Assembly (NCBI GenBank): GCA_947561585.1
Contig: CANNZV010000497.1
Span: forward strand, 299,034 to 363,033
Source of the DNA: Caprella mutica
Taxonomy: Eukaryota; Arthropoda; Malacostraca; Amphipoda; Caprellidae
Length of the DNA: 64,000 nt
Direction: 5' to 3'
In this document: positions 54,301-57,884 of the stretch, in pieces
How positions within the stretch are numbered: the stretch's first letter is position 1
Layout of the letters: the number at the start of each line of letters is the position of its first letter
Translations under genes and position numbers: made by a program
The notes under the pieces: model-generated
What the model saw: only the letters and a program-made list of their open reading frames with translations
What the model was told of the DNA's origin: nothing
Database searches by the model: none

Positions 54301-55764
54301 CATCCAAATCCAGGCGCATCACATTCTTCCAGTGGACCTTTGACAGCTGAAGAACAGGAGAATGTTAGTAAATTGGCTACCCATCTGTTCTTGTGTGATT
54401 TACCTGACTATACAGGTGATGACAGCGATGAGTTTCCATCACCTCCCAGCTCTGCTTTTCTTGAGAATCCTCACGCTGAATTACGTCACATCGAAAGTTA
54501 TTACATGGATATTGCTCAGAAAGCTAATTCTAAGAGGATAAAAGATGGCATATATGACAATATTGCTCTGAAATTTGAAGGAATCAACGAAGCGTCGGAA
54601 TCCGAATCAGAAGGATCCAATCATACGTTGCAGGAGCCTGAAGACGAACAAGAATTCATCGAGGACATGAAAGATGTGAAAGATATTGAAGAAGATGTAG
54701 ATGGCTCGAGAGCTACACCCACCCCTCAAAATTTTGACAAGCCTCCTAAACCCCCTCCTCATGCTTCTAAACTAGATGATGATATCCCTCCTTTGCCTCC
54801 ACCTCGTTCTGTACTTGGAAGCTGTAAGAAAAAGCCTACTGTTTCTACTATTGGTACTAGTTCTAGTGGTATGGCTAGCGTAGTTGGTGCCATGTTTGGA
54901 GCTATTCCAAAAACGATGAAAAATAAAGCTAAAACCCCCAGTCCTCCCATTTCACCTCGAGCAAATTATCAAAGATCTCCCGAACCTAATAGAGCAGATG
55001 ACAAAACAAAATTTACGCTTCCAAATTTACCTGGTAGTCCACCTTCCCTCTCTTCCTTGGATTCCCCTGATTCCCAAGCTCTTGCTCGTTTGCACCCCTA
55101 CCTTCCCATGCTTCCATCTACCCCACCCTCTGTATCTTCGCTTGATTCACCCAACTCCCAAATATTTATAATGCACCCTGCAAGTCCACCAGCCTCCTTT
55201 GCCAATGCAGATTCTCCCTGCGACTCTACTTCTGACAGCATCTCCCAGTTACCCAACACAGACTCTTCTCTCCACGACACGTTAGAGTCTTCCCTCTCCA
55301 CCACCACAGAAGAATTCAGAAGACAAGAAGAATTGAGACAAATGGATATTGTTGACTTTGGTGCTCAGCCTGATGACATTCTTGAGTTGAACTTCCAGCA
55401 ACAGAAAGAAATAGCCGACTTAGAAATGGCGGACATGGAACACGAGAGAACTTTATCTGGGGCAGAACTTGTGGAATTTCAACAACAGCGCGAAATGGCA
55501 AACATTGCAATAGCTAACTTGACTACTTCGCACACCGAAATGAGCGACTTTGACTTGTCACCAACTAGTCCGTTTGACATGATTGACTTCAGTGAATTGA
55601 GCTTAAATGATGATAGGTTAGGTGCTTCTGGGGTTGGTGTAACGGCCCTGGATTTTGAAGTTATTGGTGGACAGCTAGAAGATGACAGACGAAGGTCTGG
55701 ATCTAGAAATGATGGTTCTTCATCTTCTAGAATGAATAATGACAAAAGAGGCAATTGGTGTTAG
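12027..55764 (+). CDS. FERM-FA domain protein, FARP/FRMD7-like, 10 coding exons
   Basis: Whole-gene entry; the coding parts are the ten exons listed separately (6678 nt, 2225 residues plus TAG). Every intron is GT-AG and each phase fits. The product has a His/Gln/Pro-rich head (1-90), a three-lobed FERM domain (about 92-381), an FA segment with [15 protein letters not shown] (388-402), and a long low-complexity tail (458-2225). FERM proteins link membrane proteins and phosphoinositides to the cortical cytoskeleton; FARP relatives act in axon and synapse development. Vertebrate FARP1/2 follow the FERM-FA part with DH and two PH domains. These are absent here, making the layout closer to FRMD7 or nematode FRM-3. 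The family assignment rests on recalled motifs, not a search. Alternative promoters and isoforms cannot be excluded. Confidence 0.9.
12397..12524. mobile_element. MITE family A in intron 1, next to the exon 1 donor
   Basis: TATGGGGTAAGTCACGCATT at the left and CTCGTAACTTACCTTA at the right, with CTTCGGTCA-type arms. It begins 44 bp after the splice donor and carries its own donor-like GGTAAGT. Confidence 0.85.
12525..14392. other. Intron 1, AT-rich
   Basis: No gene seen. A small less AT-rich patch at 13235-13310 has two short self-complementary pieces (GGGGGTCGGTCCCC, GGGGGCAGTTAACCCC). Confidence 0.5.
14393..15068. repeat. Minisatellite, 28-bp unit, about 24 copies (intron 1)
   Basis: Unit contains GGCTAATACCCAATCACAGT then CACTGTAT. 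Variants CCCAAACAC and AATGCCC are interspersed in blocks. Confidence 0.97.
15069..15967. other. Intron 1, AT-rich, with a solo MITE A right arm
   Basis: 15262-15320 matches the right arm of family A (TTCTTACATGATCGAAAACA ... CAGTTACCCC); no clear left arm. A degraded palindrome C copy lies at 15661-15692. Confidence 0.5.
15968..16138. mobile_element. MITE family A (intron 1)
   Basis: Left TAGGGTAAGTTTAAGTTATC and right GGTAACTCGTAACATACCTA, with TTCTTATGATCGGAAAAATG as the inner right arm. Confidence 0.8.
16139..18244. other. Intron 1, strongly AT-rich, no gene seen
   Basis: Long A/T runs and short ATT/TATA tracts. No domain, transposon end or RNA recognised. Confidence 0.5.
18245..18424. 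mobile_element. MITE family B (piggyBac-like), intron 1
   Basis: TTAA at 18245-18248 then GGGCCGTACACACGCAGGG; the right arm ends CCCTACGTGTGTACGG. The arms pair over AAGTCTTTCCACGAGACTTT and AAAGTCTGGTGGAAAGACTT. The right TTAA has changed to TTAT. Confidence 0.87.
18425..18871. other. Intron 1 spacer
   Basis: No feature supported. Confidence 0.5.
18872..18974. repeat. 103-bp foldback hairpin
   Basis: GGCAGGAAGGATTTGTTCCT at the left pairs with AGGATTAAATCCTTCTTGCC at the right, and an inner GGAATATCCCAGG pairs with CCTGGGATATTCC. No flanking duplication was identified. The 95-codon frame over it is probably chance. Confidence 0.8.
19311..19401. repeat. Two copies of palindrome C
   Basis: Two 34-bp near-palindromes (19311-19344 and 19368-19401) of the form GGTATCCATGATNCCTGNAG plus the inverted half. 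Other copies occur near 5944, 15661, 32281, 39042, 44687, 49602 and 57186. Confidence 0.85.
19402..20334. other. Intron 1, AT-rich, no gene seen
   Basis: No feature supported. Confidence 0.5.
20335..20724. mobile_element. Mariner-type MITE interrupted by a hAT MITE
   Basis: Left end TTACGGTAGAACTCATTTAT; the inverted right end TTCACTATAGAG and GAGTTCTACTGCA is split by the element at 20520-20702. Joining the flanks restores a right arm matching the left one. An outside TIR close to CAGTAGAACTC is typical of mariner-class MITEs; the class is inferred. Confidence 0.72.
20520..20702. mobile_element. hAT-type MITE, 183 bp
   Basis: TIRs CAGTGGTTCTTAAAG and (inverted) CAGTGGTGCTTGAAC. It is flanked by CTATAGAG (20512-20519) and CAATAGAG (20703-20710), a 7/8 match to an 8-bp target duplication as expected for hAT. 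A related copy is at 23687-24027. Confidence 0.85.
20887..21037. mobile_element. MITE family A (intron 1)
   Basis: Left TATGGGTGAGTTACGAACTA and right GATAATTCGTAACTTACCCT, with near-perfect inner arms (TTCACATCTTTTGTCATATA, TATATGACTGAAGATGTGAA). Confidence 0.9.
21038..21664. other. Intron 1 spacer with two strong hairpins
   Basis: 21312-21353 folds as AGCTTAACCAG/CTGGTAAGCT around an inner CCAATGCCCATTGG. 21468-21501 is a perfect 13-bp stem GAGTCATAGAGCT/AGCTCTATGACTC with an 8-nt loop. No gene seen. Confidence 0.6.
21665..21815. mobile_element. MITE family A (intron 1)
   Basis: Left TAGGAGTAAGTTACGAATTA, right ATAACTCGGACCTTACCGTA. The 96-codon frame across it is not a gene. Confidence 0.85.
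22010..22366 (-). pseudogene. Tc1-like transposase, N-terminal remnant
   Basis: Minus-strand translation gives a paired-like helix-turn-helix region: [20 protein letters not shown], then [20 protein letters not shown], a stop and frame change near SAKHRSD, then [20 protein letters not shown] and [20 protein letters not shown]. These fit the two DNA-binding subdomains of Tc1 transposases (cut-and-paste DNA transposition). No DDE catalytic part follows, so the copy is truncated as well as frameshifted. Confidence 0.85.
22455..22552. repeat. Short tandem repeat, about 21-bp unit, 4-5 copies
   Basis: Units of AAATAAACATTCAAACGTTT with small length changes, intron 1. Confidence 0.85.
22761..23250. 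mobile_element. Unclassified TIR element, about 490 bp
   Basis: Ends GCAAGGAGGTACAAGCACC and (inverted) GCATGGAGGTACAAGCACC, a 19-bp TIR with one mismatch. The body (CATCCGTGAGTGCAG, GACTGCTTCTTCCAGTCCCT, GACGTCAGCGAT in derived forms) recurs at 29040-29345, 44352-44456 and about 45645-45760. No ORF of note; non-autonomous. Confidence 0.75.
23251..23686. other. Intron 1 spacer
   Basis: Contains TTACCTTCCGCATCTGCGAAGGTAA-type inverted sequence at about 23636-23660. Small ORFs on both strands (23237-23604) overlap and are unrecognised. Confidence 0.45.
23687..24027. mobile_element. hAT-type MITE, second copy
   Basis: Left CAGTGGTTTTATGAG and right TTAAAGAACCACTG. The body shares TTTTTCTCGCACACCCCTTG and GCACCCCCTGAGCAT with 20520-20702. 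Flanks ATTTAAGC and AGATAAGC agree at 6 of 8 bases. Extra sequence sits just inside the left end. Confidence 0.72.
24028..25219. other. Intron 1, AT-rich, with a solo MITE A arm
   Basis: A left arm of family A (TTACGGTAAGTTACGAATTA) is at 24554-24580 with no right arm. No gene seen; short frames are unrecognised. Confidence 0.5.
25220..25471. mobile_element. Tc1/mariner-type MITE, 252 bp
   Basis: TIRs CAGTTAAACTCCTGAGTTAT and (inverted) CAGTGAAACTCCTGAGTTAT, flanked by TA on both sides. No coding capacity. Confidence 0.85.
25472..25683. other. Intron 1 spacer
   Basis: C-rich run at 25480-25492; nothing else. Confidence 0.5.
25684..25810. mobile_element. MITE family A, diverged (intron 1)
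   Basis: Left TAGGGTTAGTTACGAGTTAT; right arm GATAACTCGGATCTTCTCTC is decayed at its end. Confidence 0.7.
25811..26373. other. Intron 1, AT-rich
   Basis: No feature supported. Confidence 0.5.
26374..26990. repeat. Minisatellite, 19-bp unit, about 32 copies (intron 1)
   Basis: Unit TCTAATTCACTCTGTCCCC, very homogeneous in the middle with AACTCAC and TTTAATTC variants near the left edge. Confidence 0.97.
27308..27496. mobile_element. MITE family A (intron 1)
   Basis: Left TAGGTTAAGTTACGAATTAT, right AATAACTCGTAAGTTGCCCTA, about 190 bp. Confidence 0.8.
27497..28002. other. Intron 1 spacer
   Basis: Short TTTA run at 27770-27797; the 70-codon frame at 27617-27829 is unrecognised. Confidence 0.5.
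28003..29615 (+). mobile_element. Helitron-like non-autonomous element (probable)
   Basis: The 3' end has a hairpin CCGTGCATTTTGCACGG followed 8 nt later by CTAG and then T, the usual Helitron 3' layout. A plausible 5' end is TCTCTATAATATAATACAC at 28003, a TC start resembling known Helitron termini; the base before it is G rather than the usual A, so this end is less certain. No Rep/helicase ORF. It includes a piece (29040-29345) related to the element at 22761. Confidence 0.6.
29783..30909 (-). mobile_element. Decayed mariner-type transposon with long TIRs
   Basis: 1127 bp flanked by TA. Ends CAGGGTAGCGCAAAAAAAGG and (inverted) CAGGGTGGCGCAAAAAAAGG. The inverted arms continue for nearly 200 bp each, including CATCCTACAGCGAATT and CGAGCACGAAATAT. 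The interior is a transposase pseudogene on the minus strand. Confidence 0.92.
29990..30508 (-). pseudogene. Mariner-type transposase pseudogene
   Basis: Minus strand from ATG at 30508: [20 protein letters not shown] then a run ending [11 protein letters not shown] and a stop. It resumes with [17 protein letters not shown], resembling the N-terminal helix-turn-helix (DUF4817-like) of many arthropod mariner-type transposases. Further on [20 protein letters not shown] matches the stretch leading to the first catalytic Asp. Several stops and frame changes; the C-terminal half is missing. Confidence 0.75.
30912..31569. other. Intron 1 spacer
   Basis: C-run at 31003-31016; the 71-codon frame at 31058-31273 is unrecognised. 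Confidence 0.5.
31570..31691. mobile_element. MITE family A with TA flanks (intron 1)
   Basis: TAGGGTAAGTTACGAATTGT at the left and ATTTCGTAACTTACCCTA at the right, the cleanest case of TA at both borders. Confidence 0.9.
31999..32136 (+). CDS. Exon 2: FERM F1 lobe
   Basis: 46 codons, phase 0 on both sides, residues 110-155. Acceptor TTCTGTTTCAG|AG, donor CAG|GTCAGA. It reads [20 protein letters not shown], then SDYFGLEY and [13 protein letters not shown], the F1-lobe pattern of FARP/FRMD proteins (DYFGxE followed by WLxxxKP). A cryptic GCAG|GTATGT at 32029-32036 inside the exon could act as an alternative donor. Confidence 0.93.
33149..33330. mobile_element. Foldback element D, copy 1 (between units 2 and 3)
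   Basis: Left AGGGTCACATAGGTAAATTG followed by CGGC; right GCCG then CAATTTACCTGCTTGACCCT. AT flanks both ends. Non-coding. Confidence 0.85.
33762..33965. mobile_element. Foldback element D, copy 2 (between units 3 and 4)
   Basis: Left AGGGTCCCACAGGTAAATTG, right CCGCAATTTCCTGCTTTACC then CT. A decayed right end of the same type appears at about 34845-34875. Confidence 0.82.
34875..36956. other. Interior of the 5-kb element, no gene recognised
   Basis: AT-rich, with a short GA run at 35498-35511 and half of palindrome C near 36656. The 77-codon minus frame at 35730-35963 is unrecognised. Confidence 0.45.
36957..37253 (+). CDS. Unassigned 98-codon ORF inside the 5-kb element
   Basis: Ends 50 bp before the right TIR. 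It contains a Cys/Ala-rich stretch ([16 protein letters not shown]) and [16 protein letters not shown] do not recognise a family. It looks more protein-like than nearby frames, but a 67-codon frame lies opposite. It could be a decayed transposase exon or chance. Confidence 0.25.
   Translation: MSIQILSIFNLQRVHGLDFVESLINSVSFRKSYKQYLSISKIGRRIEAIMEEAGIDIANFNLCTCAAAACSFLNHNITIDDIQGRRLGQRYNFLMLLF
37359..37665. mobile_element. Related TIR element, about 307 bp, abutting the 5-kb element
   Basis: Inverted arms of about 90 bp start AATTGAACAGTTACCCGAGG and end CCTCGGGTAACTGTTCAATT. The inner part repeats the left end of the 5-kb element in inverse orientation (GTTAACGGCCGATGCAGGTG, AGTTGGCACCTCTGGAACAC), so the two are one family and may be one rearranged unit. 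A GC-rich core CCCGCCCGGAGCGCTCCCGC lies at about 37454. Confidence 0.8.
37731..38562. other. Intron 2, AT-rich, with a solo MITE A right arm
   Basis: 38395-38442 matches the right arm of family A (TTCTTATGTGACCGAAGATG). No gene seen. Confidence 0.5.
38563..38811. repeat. Dispersed repeat, copy 2
   Basis: Direct copy of the block at 2058-2345, sharing ACACATTTGTACCACTGTGT and GGCACATGTGATACAGAAG. Confidence 0.8.
38812..39190. other. End of intron 2
   Basis: Holds a palindrome C copy at 39042-39075 and a weak family A-like right arm at 39125-39165 before the exon 3 acceptor. Confidence 0.5.
39191..39377 (+). CDS. Exon 3: FERM F1-F2 junction
   Basis: 187 nt, enters in phase 0 and leaves in phase 1 (CAAG|GTGAGA); residues 156-217. 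Acceptor TTTACCACTTAG. It reads [20 protein letters not shown], then [20 protein letters not shown] and [10 protein letters not shown]. The FYxPDPGQLxEEYTRYLxALQ(I/L)KRDL pattern is the signature of FARP-group FERM domains as I recall them. Confidence 0.95.
39469..39602. mobile_element. MITE family A in intron 3
   Basis: Left TTGGAGAAGTTACCAATTAT (end decayed), right GATAATTCGTAACTTACCCTA. It makes up about a third of the 396-bp intron and starts about 90 bp past the donor. Confidence 0.85.
39774..39897 (+). CDS. Exon 4: FERM F2 lobe
   Basis: 124 nt, phase 1 in and phase 2 out; residues 218-258. Strong acceptor (long C/T run then TTACAG) and donor CACAC|GTATGT. It encodes [20 protein letters not shown] then [20 protein letters not shown], the F2 helical bundle (GDY, YLxxxKFVPxQ and ExKIxExHKxH). 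Confidence 0.94.
39898..40231. other. Intron 4
   Basis: 334 bp, AT-rich, no inserted element seen. Confidence 0.7.
40232..40319 (+). CDS. Exon 5: FERM F2-F3 linker
   Basis: 88 nt, phase 2 in and phase 0 out; residues 259-288 (Thr259 is split). It encodes [20 protein letters not shown] then YGIKMQLGK, matching the G-(M/Q)TPxxxDxxLLExARxxxMYGI pattern of FERM domains. Donor AAAG|GTAACT. Reading through meets TAA 18 nt into the intron, so the repeat ORFs that follow cannot be a continuation. Confidence 0.95.
40355..42406. repeat. Minisatellite, 21-bp unit, about 97 copies (intron 5)
   Basis: Unit GGTTCACTGCAGTCATTTAA plus A, with a CTGCAG site in nearly every copy. The main variant (TTTGAAGG) is confined to three blocks (about 40690-40830, 40880-40980 and 41950-42175), a record of segmental spread. 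The array fills most of the 2.38-kb intron. Frames of 600-690 codons on both strands are repeat artefacts. Confidence 0.98.
42700..42855 (+). CDS. Exon 6: FERM F3 lobe (PTB/PH-like)
   Basis: 52 codons, phase 0 both sides, residues 289-340. Acceptor TGCCTTTACAG, donor TAT|GTGAGT. It reads [20 protein letters not shown], then [20 protein letters not shown] and LIKLLPEGY. The basic [12 protein letters not shown] segment is the conserved F3 stretch that in relatives contacts the membrane or partner tails. Confidence 0.95.
42931..43124. mobile_element. MITE family B (piggyBac-like), intron 6
   Basis: The most complete copy: GGGCCGTACACACGTAGGG at the left, CCCTACGTGTGTACGGCCC then TTAA at the right; the left flank is TAAA. 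The loop is AT-rich. Confidence 0.92.
43125..44351. other. Intron 6, AT-rich, no gene seen
   Basis: No element ends or coding sense recognised. Confidence 0.5.
44352..44456. repeat. Fragment of the 22761-type element
   Basis: TGACTTTGTTCATGGAGCCA, TGACTGCTTCTTCCAGTCCC and GACGTCAGTGAT match 23045-23115 and 29255-29340. A weaker fragment follows at about 45645-45760. Confidence 0.75.
44565..44845. repeat. Imperfect foldback with palindrome C in its loop
   Basis: Arms such as AAAATTATCCTCATGAAAAC and TTTTGATGAGGATAATTTTT flank a palindrome C copy at 44687-44720. Probably an old MITE. Confidence 0.6.
44998..45107. repeat. Short foldback element
   Basis: CTCAGAAAAGTATGCTA at the left and TAGCATACTTTTCCAAGG at the right, about 110 bp. 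Confidence 0.65.
45108..45894. other. Intron 6, no gene seen
   Basis: Two overlapping minus-strand frames (45122-45310 and 45249-45545) are unrecognised and probably chance. Confidence 0.45.
45895..46182. repeat. Tandem repeat, 50-bp unit, 5-6 copies (intron 6)
   Basis: Unit with CAAGCAACCTCTCTAGCCCA, TTTAACCACAGTGTGTCCAC and TATAGAGACA. Scattered extra CCACAGTGTG(T/C)CCACTA pieces follow at 46435-46480. Confidence 0.93.
46507..46533 (+). CDS. Candidate 27-nt microexon (alternative), intron 6
   Basis: CTCATCTCATCCACAG precedes 27 nt reading LAYGGHWPE, followed by GAG|GTGTGT. It is phase 0 on both sides and would fit between exon 6 (ending LLPEGY) and exon 7 (starting GNNKD) without shifting the frame. 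The direct exon 6-7 join already aligns with vertebrate FARP without a gap as I recall it, so inclusion would add nine residues to an F3 loop. Speculative without RNA data. Confidence 0.25.
46883..47010. repeat. Imperfect foldback, intron 6
   Basis: AGCAATGTAAATAAAACAAG and GTTGAACTTAT face ATAAGTTCGACTCATTTGTT and ATATACATTGTT. Probably a decayed MITE. Confidence 0.55.
47053..47316. mobile_element. MITE with GC-rich ends, just upstream of exon 7
   Basis: GCGCGCACACCAAAAGTAAG then ATAGCAAGA at the left; TCTTGCTATCTCACCTTTGG then TGCGCGC at the right. It ends about 55 bp before the exon 7 acceptor. Confidence 0.8.
47372..47532 (+). CDS. Exon 7: end of FERM F3 and start of FA segment
   Basis: 161 nt, phase 0 in and phase 2 out; residues 341-393. 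Acceptor CTAACCGACAG, donor TTCAG|GTAGCT. It encodes [20 protein letters not shown] then [12 protein letters not shown] (361-372), the closing F3 helix with the invariant FW-K-CVEHH-FFR pattern. RVISRGSSF begins the FA segment. Confidence 0.95.
47750..47824 (+). CDS. Exon 8: FERM-adjacent (FA) segment
   Basis: 75 nt, phase 2 in and out; completes Arg394 and encodes residues 395-418 ([20 protein letters not shown] then QPFQ). [15 protein letters not shown] across the junction is the FA motif, a Ser/Arg-rich site that in band 4.1 relatives is a target of kinases. Introns 7 (217 bp) and 8 flank it. Confidence 0.93.
47919..49294. repeat. Minisatellite, 21-bp unit, about 65 copies (intron 8)
   Basis: Unit CCTATGTCTACCATAGTTCA plus T, with ACC/TCC and AGTTCA/ATTTCA variants in blocks. 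The same period as the intron 5 array but unrelated sequence. Frames of 460-497 codons on both strands are artefacts. Confidence 0.98.
49535..49744. mobile_element. MITE family A with palindrome C insertion, intron 8
   Basis: Left arm TTAGTCGGTTTCACAACTTC (end decayed); right arm TTATATGACCGAAGATGTGA then CGTAACTTGCCTTA. A duplicated palindrome C piece lies at 49602-49666. Confidence 0.82.
49908..50023 (+). CDS. Exon 9: linker after the FA segment
   Basis: 116 nt, phase 2 in and phase 1 out; completes Arg419 and encodes residues 420-457 ([15 protein letters not shown] ... MLQDNMC). Acceptor CTTCTCCTCTCCAG, donor TGTG|GTGAGT. No domain. The frame joins exon 10 exactly. Confidence 0.85.
50024..50458. 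other. Intron 9
   Basis: 435 bp, T-rich, no inserted element. It ends with two usable acceptors 18 nt apart (after 50458 and after 50476), both in frame. Confidence 0.7.
50459..55764 (+). CDS. Exon 10: long disordered tail and stop
   Basis: 5306 nt ending in TAG; residues 458-2225. Composition is Ser/Asp/Glu/Pro-rich and low in aromatics, so mostly disordered. Landmarks: a Gln run (about 521-527), an acidic stretch with DEEEEEES (about 1032), Ser-Asp-Arg repeats like SSDRHGS (about 1292-1334), a His patch [10 protein letters not shown] (about 1564), possible SH3-binding PPKPPPH and PPLPPPR (about 1887-1909), twin SSLDSP motifs (about 1988 and 2016), and three Gln-rich helix repeats (about 2075-2146). 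No DH, PH or other enzyme domain. Coding is supported by 5.3 kb of uninterrupted frame with codon-like composition and by the exact splice join. If 50477 is the true acceptor the protein is six residues shorter. Confidence 0.9.
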
Positions 55765-55851
55765 TACTTGAACATCTTTCAATAATTTCGTAATAACTTG
55801 GTTGAAAGTCTAACTTGATTATCGTTGTTTTTTACGCATTTGCCAAAAGAG

Positions 55852-55857
55852 AATAAA
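55852..55857 (+). promoter_or_regulatory. Poly(A) signal AATAAA
   Basis: First canonical hexamer after the stop, 88 nt downstream. Consistent with a short 3' UTR; a longer one is possible. Confidence 0.6.
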
Positions 55858-56564
55858 AATTTAAAAAAGCTTTAACATCAACAGCTGCACTCGAATTTTA
55901 ATCATATTCACTTTACTCTTTTCTTAGGTTCATCCATAATAACTAGATAATCACTAATTCAATTTTGAAAGAATGAAGTCTAGGTTAGAGTTGATATGTT
56001 GTGCTTTTTCTAATAGCGTTGCTCATTAAGTGTTTGTTTAGCGTGTTTTAATGCTTTTGATTTAAACAATAACTGCTTTATCTACGAAAGGATAGTACGA
56101 AAGGATAATATATGCTTGGAAATAGCTTTTAAAACGCTTTTAAATTTAGAGCTTAGAGTTTTCCGTTAAAATACTTATCTGTTGTTTCAATATAATGTCT
56201 ATATATAGCTATATATATATTACATGAGAGATTATTAATCCTATGTAAATAAGTGAAATTCTTTGAAGCTCGTTATATTTATTCTTGTGCAGATCTTATT
56301 TGATAGCTATCGAAAGTTGATTTATCTGTTAGTTACCTTTTTAAAGTGTTCGTAAATTTTAGTGGTGATACTCTAACAACCTTTGTTCAATGATGTGCCA
56401 AATTTCTAGTATTCTAAGTACCCACCCACTAAACACACTGAAAGTTACTACATCCTTGGTTACCTGTGCTACTTTTTATATCGTTAAGTGTGACCAATGA
56501 GAGCTATCTACTTTTATTTGATAGTTCTGTATATATTTATTCTGTATTCAGATATTTGCGACAT
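55858..56564. other. Downstream AT-rich region
   Basis: Possible extended 3' UTR; no gene or repeat recognised. Confidence 0.45.
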
Positions 56565-57308
56565 TAGGGTAAGTTACCAGTAATCGGACAGTTCCACATT
56601 TTACAATTATGATTGCATGAGCAACGTTCCAACTCAATTTATCAGTGAAATGTTCCTATGTTATTCGTACGGGGATAAAAATGATGCTCATTAACATCTG
56701 TATAGCTGATTATTTACTTGCTCTTGGAGAATATTAATCCGCTATTTGCATACCTAATATCTAACCGCATTAACTGATGTGCAGTTTATAATTTTTTTTA
56801 GTTATTTAAGACGTTTTCTTTTGATATTTTAAGAGTTTGTGTTGCGCGTTGCTCCAAAGAGACGAGCAAATGCACGACACAACCTCTCGAAACGACAGGC
56901 ACCGAGCCACTGACCGTGACTGACGTGAAAAAGAATTATATACCACTGAAATCATAACTCGTGTAAATTTTTTATTTCAAACCTAATATTAATAAACTTT
57001 ACAGCGATTAATGCGGTTAGGTATTAGTTATCAAAATATCTAATTAAAAATCTCCAAGATTAAGTGAATGGTCAGCTATACAGATGTTAATGAACCTCAT
57101 TTTTATCCCCGTACAAATAACATTGGAACATTTCGCTGAAAAATTGAGTTGAAGCGGCGCTTACTTCACTTTAGTGGTCTATTGCTATCCATAATAATTG
57201 TAGGTATCATGGATACCAATTACAATAACGAGTTAGTGTGTCAAATTTCTATAGTTTTTTATTATATGACCGAAGATGTGGAACTGTGTGATAATTCGTA
57301 ACTTACTC
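56565..57308. mobile_element. MITE family A enclosing another foldback element
   Basis: Left TAGGGTAAGTTACCAGTAAT, right GATAATTCGTAACTTACTCT in derived form. The large loop holds the foldback at 56626-57157 and palindrome C at 57186-57216. Confidence 0.8.
56626..57157. mobile_element. Long-TIR foldback element nested in MITE A
   Basis: About 530 bp with arms of about 150 bp: TCCAACTCAATTTATCAGTG, TTCGTACGGGGATAAAAATG and CATTAACATCTGTATAGCTG each recur inverted at the right. The unpaired centre (56840-56935) is more GC-rich than its surroundings. Confidence 0.8.
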
Positions 57309-57669
57309 TGATTGTTGGTCTGTTGGTGATGTGTTGGATTTTTTATCACTGTTCTATGGTGGGAGGTAGGGTTTCAGTAGATCAGCTGTTGGGACAGTCA
57401 AACACTGTGTGTGTGTGATATGTACTTCCATACCTAAAGAACATTACCTTTCTAATGTTCAATCGAAATCCTCGTTAGACCAAAGCTCGCACATTAATAT
57501 TTCTAATCATTTACAATCACCTCAAAATATCTCGACTCATTTCTGACTGATTTTGGTGGTAGTATGTTTAGAAGAGAAATAGACTCTGGAGATGAAATGG
57601 TCTCCCTTCTAAAGGTAGAGACCTGAATATCTTAAAGCGATGAAAATTATTATTTGATCCTTTATTCTC
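57309..57669. other. Downstream spacer
   Basis: No feature supported. Confidence 0.5.
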
Positions 57670-57884
57670 TTAAGGGCCGTACACACGTAGGGTTTTTAAG
57701 TCTTTCCACCAGACTTTTTTCTAAGCTCCTCCTACTTTTTCCATTAGAATATACGAAAAAACGATATACTAGTTATTTATTTCAGTTATATATTTTTTCT
57801 TATATTCTCGTGGAAAAAGTAGGAGGAGCTTAGCAAAAAGTCTGGTGGAAAGACTTGGAAAAACTTACGTGTGCACGGCCTTTT
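57670..57884. mobile_element. MITE family B (piggyBac-like)
   Basis: TTAA (57670-57673) then GGGCCGTACACACGTAGGG; right arm AAACTTACGTGTGCACGGCC, with the right TTAA changed to TTTT. Confidence 0.88.

Noticed and set aside
50468..55754. Many 60-125-codon ORFs opposite or out of frame with exon 10
   Set aside because: Shadow frames of a long real coding exon.
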